Below are positions 60,359 to 64,000 of a stretch of 64,000 bases of DNA, one piece after another; position 1 is the first letter of the stretch; each line of letters begins with the position of its first letter. The translations under genes were made by a program, and so were the position numbers. Origin of the DNA: Nocardioides sp. Arc9.136 (GTDB lineage: Bacteria; Actinomycetota; Actinomycetes; Propionibacteriales; Nocardioidaceae). A model generated the notes under the pieces. It was not told where the DNA came from. It ran no database searches and saw nothing but the letters and a program-made list of their open reading frames with translations. The stretch spans positions 4,350,288 to 4,414,287 of the forward strand of contig NZ_CP113431.1 in assembly GCF_030506255.1 (NCBI RefSeq). Reading direction: 5' to 3'.

Positions 60359-61120
60359 CTAGCCGCGTCCCTTCGGCCGGCTGCGGCGCCCGGACGACGA
60401 CTTCCGACGACGTCCGGACGACCCGGCTCCGGCGTCGCTGCTGAGCGGCCAAGATACCGTCGCGGGATCGGCCCACGAAACCCGGACCGCGCCGGTCGTC
60501 TGCTCGAGCAGGCCCACGCCGAGCTCGCGGACCTCCGGTTCCGCGCACCCGAGTCGACGAAGCACCGGCCGCGCCTCATCGATCTCGGTGACGACCGACG
60601 AGCCCTTCATCGCCACGAGCGCGCCGTGCGCGTCGACCAGCGGCATCGACCACTCGAGCAGCCGCCCGAGCGGTGCGACCGCCCGGGACGTGACCACGTC
60701 GAAGCGGCGCTTCCCGTGGAGGGCATCGGCGCGGCCGCGGACCACCTCGACGTTGTCCAGACCGAGCCCCTCGACGACCTCGGCGAGGAAGGTGGTGCGC
60801 CGCAGCAACGGCTCGACCAGGGTGAGCGCCAGGTCGGGGCGGGAGATCGCCAGGACGAGGCCCGGCAGGCCGGCGCCGGAACCGATGTCCGCCACGACCG
60901 CGTCGGCCGGGAGCCACTCGCCCAGCACCGCGCAGTTCAGCAGGTGCCGGTCCCAGAGCCGGGGCGCCTCCCGGGGACCGATCAGCCCCCGGACGACGCC
61001 GTCCGTCGCCAGCAGCTCGGCGTATCGCTCGGCGAGCGCGAGCCGGTCGGAAGGGAACACCCTCCGTGCCACGTCGGGCACGGAGGGTGCGGGTGTTTCA
61101 CGTGAAACGTCGTCGCTCAT
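60359..61120 (-). CDS. rsmG: 16S rRNA (guanine527-N7)-methyltransferase RsmG (GidB)
   Basis: 253 residues. LIGPREAPRLWDRHLLNCAVLGEWLP and VADIGSGAGLPGLVLAISRPDL (SAM motif I) are diagnostic, followed by VTSRAVAPLGRLLEWSMPLV. The C-terminus is a basic, low-complexity tail (RRRKSSSGRRSRPKGRG). It methylates G527 of 16S rRNA. No clear Shine-Dalgarno sequence; the second parS lies in codons 5-9. Same direction as jag-yidC-rnpA-rpmH. Confidence 0.96.
   Translation of the reverse strand: MSDDVSRETPAPSVPDVARRVFPSDRLALAERYAELLATDGVVRGLIGPREAPRLWDRHLLNCAVLGEWLPADAVVADIGSGAGLPGLVLAISRPDLALTLVEPLLRRTTFLAEVVEGLGLDNVEVVRGRADALHGKRRFDVVTSRAVAPLGRLLEWSMPLVDAHGALVAMKGSSVVTEIDEARPVLRRLGCAEPEVRELGVGLLEQTTGAVRVSWADPATVSWPLSSDAGAGSSGRRRKSSSGRRSRPKGRG
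61095..61108. promoter_or_regulatory. parS centromere site within rsmG
   Basis: GTTTCACGTGAAAC, perfect parS core, encoding VSRET at the start of RsmG, 851 bp from the first copy. Confidence 0.95.
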
Positions 61121-61136
61121 CGCAGCGGCGGAGCCG

Positions 61137-61694
61137 TCACTCCGGCAGGACCACGACGTGACGGCGCGGCTCGACGCCCTCGGACTCCGAGACCAGCCCC
61201 GCGGCTGCGACGGCGTCGTGGACGACCTTGCGCTCGAAGGGCGACATCGGGTCCAGGGAGACCGGGGCGCCACCCTCCCGGACGCGGGCGATGGTCTGCT
61301 CGGCCAGGGCGACGAGCTCCTCGCGCTTCTGGGCGCGGTAGCCACCGATGTCCAGCATCAGCCGCGAGCGCTCGCCGGTCTCGCGGTAGACGGCGAGGCG
61401 GGTCAGCTCCTGGAGCGCGTCCAGGACCTCGCCGTCCCGACCCACCAGCTGGGAGAGGTCGGCACCGACGATCGACACCGCAGCACGGTCCCCCTCGACG
61501 TCCATGTCCAGGTCACCGTCGAGGTCCGCGATGTCGAGCAGCTCCTCGAGGTAGTCGGCGGCGATGTCGCCCTCCGCCTCGAGCTCCTCGACGCGGGAGC
61601 GGGCAGAGGGAGCCTCGGCGGCGGGGGAGGCAGCAGTCTCCGACCCGGCGGTCTCCTCGATGACGTCGGCCGGCTCGGTCGTCTCGTCGCTCAC
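61137..61694 (-). CDS. Jag/KhpB-like single-stranded nucleic-acid-binding R3H protein
   Basis: 185 residues. Acidic N-terminus, a KH domain (VSIVGADLSQLVGRDGEVLDALQELTRLAVYRETGERSRLMLDIGGYRA, containing GRDGEVL in place of GxxG), and a C-terminal R3H domain (LDPMSPFERKVVHDAVAA, EGVEPRRHVVVLP). RNA-binding protein encoded with yidC in most Gram-positives. GTG start overlaps the yidC stop by 4 bp. Confidence 0.93.
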   Translation of the reverse strand: MSDETTEPADVIEETAGSETAASPAAEAPSARSRVEELEAEGDIAADYLEELLDIADLDGDLDMDVEGDRAAVSIVGADLSQLVGRDGEVLDALQELTRLAVYRETGERSRLMLDIGGYRAQKREELVALAEQTIARVREGGAPVSLDPMSPFERKVVHDAVAAAGLVSESEGVEPRRHVVVLPE

Positions 61695-62692
61695 TTCTGC
61701 TTCCCACCTTCGGTCGTGCCGCCAGCGGGCCGCCCACCGGAGGACTTGCGTTGCTGTCGGGTCTGCTTGCGCGGCTGCTGCCGCTGGGCGGCACGGCGCT
61801 CGGCCGGGGTCTCCGGTGCCGCCTCGACGACCTCCGAGGCGACCGGCTCGCCCTTGCGCGCGGCCTTGGCCTTGTCCCGCTCCTGCTTCGCGGCGAAGGC
61901 CGGCGTGCCCGGAGCAGGGTTGTTGCGGATGACGTAGAACTGCTGGCCCATCGTCCAGACGTTCGAGGTGGTCCAGTAGAACAGCACGCCGATGGGGAAC
62001 GCGATGCCACCGACCGCGAAGACCAGCGGGAGCACGTAGAGCAGCATCTTCTGCTGCTGGGCGTAGGGGCCGCTGAGCGCGTCGGCCGGCATGTTCTTGC
62101 TCATCAGCTGGCGCTGGGTGAGGAAGGTGGTGGCCGTCATGGCCACGACCAGGAACGCCGCGAGCACCATGACGCCGATGTGGCCGTCGGAGTTGACGAA
62201 GGTCGCCGAGATGGGGAGCCGGCCGAACAGCTCGGCCTCGCCGAAGTCCTGCGCGAGGGATCGGGTCAGCAGCCCGTGCGGCGTACCGTCCTTCGCCGCC
62301 TCGTTCAGGAGGTGGAAGAGCGTGAAGAAGATCGGCATCTGCAGCAGGATCGGCAGGCACGAGGCGAACGGGTTGGTGCCCGTCTCCTTGTAGAGCTTCA
62401 TCGTCTCCTGCGCGAGACGCTCCCGGTCGTGGCCGTACTTCTTCTGCAGCTCCTTGACCTTGGGCTGGATCAGCTGCATGTTCCGGCTGGACTTGATCTG
62501 CTTGACGAACAGCGGGATCAGCGCCGCCCGGATCACCAGGGTCAGCCCGATGATCGACAGCACCCACACGGCGCCGCCCTCGGGGTCCAGCCCGATCATG
62601 GTCAAGAGCTTGTGCCAGGCGATCAGCACCGCCGAGATGGCGTAGTACAGAGGCGTGGCGATGAAGCCGAAGATGTCGCCGATGATGCCCAC
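61691..62692 (-). CDS. yidC: Membrane protein insertase YidC
   Basis: 333 residues from GTG 62692 (AAGGAG eight bases upstream). Five transmembrane helices of the YidC/Oxa1 core: VLSIIGLTLVIRAALIPLFVKQIKSSRNMQ contains the hydrophilic-groove Arg (VIRAALIP), followed by PKVKELQKKYGHDRERLAQETMKLYKETGTNPFASCLPILLQMPIF. No N-terminal lipobox; basic C-terminal tail. Inserts membrane proteins with or without Sec. Confidence 0.96.
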   Translation of the reverse strand: MGIIGDIFGFIATPLYYAISAVLIAWHKLLTMIGLDPEGGAVWVLSIIGLTLVIRAALIPLFVKQIKSSRNMQLIQPKVKELQKKYGHDRERLAQETMKLYKETGTNPFASCLPILLQMPIFFTLFHLLNEAAKDGTPHGLLTRSLAQDFGEAELFGRLPISATFVNSDGHIGVMVLAAFLVVAMTATTFLTQRQLMSKNMPADALSGPYAQQQKMLLYVLPLVFAVGGIAFPIGVLFYWTTSNVWTMGQQFYVIRNNPAPGTPAFAAKQERDKAKAARKGEPVASEVVEAAPETPAERRAAQRQQPRKQTRQQRKSSGGRPAGGTTEGGKQK

Positions 62693-62695
62693 CGA

Positions 62696-62956
62696 TCAGG
62701 CTCCTTGCTGAGTGGTCGGGGTACCCGTGCGGCCACGGGCGGGACGTTGGGGGACGGGGTCGTAGCCGCCTGCCGCCCACGGGTGGCAGCGACCGAGCCG
62801 GCGCACGGCGAGCCACGTGCCGCGGATGCTGCCGTGCACCGTGACCGCCTCGAGCGCGTACGCCGAGCACGACGGGTGGTAGCGGCAGACCTGCCCGTAG
62901 AGGGGACTGATCACGGCCCGGTAGCCGCGCAGCAGCGCGATGAGGACGTGCTTCAC
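62696..62956 (-). CDS. yidD: Membrane protein insertion efficiency factor YidD
   Basis: 86 residues from GTG 62956. IALLRGYRAVISPLYGQVCRYHPSCSAYALEAVTVHG contains the hallmark CRYHPSCSxYA and paired cysteines, then GRCHPWAAGGYDPVP. Membrane-proximal amphipathic protein that assists YidC. Packed 13 bp after rnpA and 3 bp before yidC. Confidence 0.94.
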   Translation of the reverse strand: MKHVLIALLRGYRAVISPLYGQVCRYHPSCSAYALEAVTVHGSIRGTWLAVRRLGRCHPWAAGGYDPVPQRPARGRTGTPTTQQGA

Positions 62957-62969
62957 CAGCGCACCGCCG

Positions 62970-63326
62970 TCACGACCGCACCGGGCCGGGCACCACACGA
63001 CGCAGCCCCCGGGCCAGGTCCTCGGCCAACGCGTCGTACGACGCACCGGCAGCGGCCGGGAGCGCTCGGACCACGAGCACAGCAGAGCCCGGGAGCGACG
63101 AGACGTGCTCCCGGGCGAGATGGCGCAGGCGGCGCTTCACGCGGTTCCGGACGACGGCGTTGCCCACCGCCTTGCTCACGACGAAGCCCACTCGAGGCGG
63201 GCCGTCGGCGTCGCCCACCGGCGTCCACAGGTGGACCACCAGTGTGCGCGACCCCGCTCGCTCCCCGGCCCGGGTGGCGAGGCGGAACGAGTCCGCGTCG
63301 ACCAACCGGTGCGCCGGAGGGAGCAC
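62970..63326 (-). CDS. rnpA: Ribonuclease P protein component
   Basis: 118 residues from GTG 63326, chosen because it gives VLPPAHRLVDADSFRLATRAG, matching RnpA N-termini. VGFVVSKAVGNAVVRNRVKRRLRHLAREH contains the RNR signature (AVVRNRVKRRLR) that contacts RNase P RNA. Processes the 5' leader of pre-tRNAs. Between rpmH and yidD in the standard order. The 37-bp gap after rpmH suggests co-transcription. Confidence 0.95.
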   Translation of the reverse strand: MLPPAHRLVDADSFRLATRAGERAGSRTLVVHLWTPVGDADGPPRVGFVVSKAVGNAVVRNRVKRRLRHLAREHVSSLPGSAVLVVRALPAAAGASYDALAEDLARGLRRVVPGPVRS

Positions 63327-63363
63327 AGCGGGGTCGGAGCTGGGCGGTGTGCGGCGACGACCG

Positions 63364-63501
63364 TCAGACGGCCAGGCTCTTGCGGCCCTTGCGGCGGCGC
63401 GAGGACAGGATGGCGCGGCCGGCACGGGTGCGCATGCGCAGGCGGAAGCCGTGCACCTTGTGGCGGCGACGGTTGTTCGGCTGGTACGTACGCTTGCTCA
63501 C
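63364..63501 (-). CDS. rpmH: 50S ribosomal protein L34
   Basis: 45 residues from GTG 63501, AAGGAAGAG upstream. SKRTYQPNNRRRHKVHGFR and RTRAGRAILSSRRRKGRKSL are the invariant L34 sequence. First gene of the leftward rpmH-rnpA-yidD-yidC-jag-rsmG-parAB block that starts next to the origin. Confidence 0.98.
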   Translation of the reverse strand: MSKRTYQPNNRRRHKVHGFRLRMRTRAGRAILSSRRRKGRKSLAV

Positions 63502-64000
63502 GAGCTCTTCCTTCGGTGTGTTCGGGGAATCGACCCCGGCGGGATCGGCGATGCCGTCACGTCTTGTGACGCCTTTTCGGCTGGCACCGCCCACCCACGC
63601 GAGACCTGTGGCTCCCGTGGACGTGCGGCACCGGTCGACACCGGGTGACCGGCCAACGGTACGCGCAGCCGTTTCCCAGGGTCAAACCGACGAGCACCGC
63701 TGGGGATGCACCGTCGGACCCAGCCTACGGGCCTGTGGATGACGTCTTGCTGGTCCCGCCGCCCGAGGGTTACGTTCGGGGCCGTCGAGATTCCCCTCCG
63801 GCCTGCGCCGGACCCGCAGGCGTCGCCCACGTGACTCCGGTCACGTAGCCGCGCATGACGGGTCTGACCTGCGAAAACGTCGATTTCGAACCTGTCGGCG
63901 CCGGGCCTCGGCCAGACTCCTCCACAGCGAGCGGGTCGCGTTCACAACCTGTGGACAAAGCTGTGGAACTTCGCGAGCAACGAGAAGGGGACCGCCCACC
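63502..64000. other. Intergenic region between rpmH and (expected) dnaA, origin-proximal
   Basis: No gene is supported in these 499 bp. A perfect DnaA box is on the minus strand at 63950-63958 (TTGTCCACA). A near-match TCATCCACA (63734-63742, minus, 8/9) and weaker TCCACA words at 63916-63926 and 63962-63970 are also present. The region should hold the rpmH promoter and the dnaA upstream control region; dnaA itself is not in the window. No AT-rich unwinding element is visible. Confidence 0.6.

Noticed and set aside
63502..64000. Full oriC
   Set aside because: Only one perfect DnaA box and no AT-rich unwinding element are visible; in many actinobacteria oriC lies between dnaA and dnaN, outside this window.

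Overview
This is a 64 kb stretch of high-GC chromosome from an actinobacterium, most like a Nocardioides-type (Propionibacteriales) organism. The evidence is the very high G+C at third codon positions, an F420-dependent (LLM-class) oxidoreductase, inositol-phosphate synthase, many leaderless GTG/ATG starts preceded by a TAnnnT-like box, and actinobacterial gene order on the left side of the chromosome origin. The right end (about 44.7-64 kb) reads pcnA, DUF6049 protein, murJ, pseudokinase, sigM, anti-sigma, trxB, trxA ... parB, parA, rsmG, jag, yidC, yidD, rnpA, rpmH. It stops in the intergenic region where dnaA should begin just beyond the window. No rRNA, tRNA, IS element, prophage or CRISPR array was seen.

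Region 1 (1-22 kb) is accessory catabolism. A leftward, translationally coupled operon (8350 to 1995) encodes an omega-aminotransferase, an NAD-kinase-like protein, two diverged glycine-decarboxylase P-protein halves (GcvPA/GcvPB-like, with no GcvH/GcvT/Lpd nearby) and a 3-hydroxyacyl-CoA-dehydrogenase-like protein. Alanine dehydrogenase follows and could recycle alanine formed by the transaminase. A second leftward operon (17525 to 9956) encodes a two-domain VOC protein, a polar-amino-acid ABC transporter, a three-subunit flavin/[2Fe-2S] amino- or imino-acid dehydrogenase (HcnABC/OoxAB/D-hydroxyproline-dehydrogenase type) and a DapA-family lyase. Rightward transcripts add a succinate-semialdehyde-type aldehyde dehydrogenase (8470) and an LLM oxidoreductase, two SDRs and an IclR regulator (17668-20972), followed by an EamA exporter. 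The two divergent promoter regions at 8.4 kb and 17.6 kb share a motif, so the whole block may be one regulon that imports and degrades an unidentified amino/imino compound.

Region 2 (22-26.3 kb) holds two regulator/target pairs: an XRE regulator with a divergent MFS exporter, and a WYL regulator with a divergent small VOC protein separated by a perfect palindromic operator candidate.

Region 3 (26.3-44.3 kb) is the conserved dnaB ... rplI-rpsR-ssb-rpsF, PBP1, PadR, ino1 neighbourhood, with a MATE transporter, a membrane protein, a secreted protein, an endonuclease IV homologue, and a FemX-type aminoacyltransferase next to an alanine-racemase-like protein. Downstream of ino1 is a compact cassette: an AbiEi/DUF559-type gene flanked on each side by two 34-bp palindromes with an identical 27-bp spacer.

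Region 4 (44.3-64 kb) is the origin-proximal core listed above. It carries two parS sites embedded in the first codons of parA and rsmG, DnaA boxes upstream of parA and in the final intergenic region, and a SigR/SigH-type promoter ahead of trxB. All functional calls rest on reading translated sequence and motifs by eye; no database search was run.
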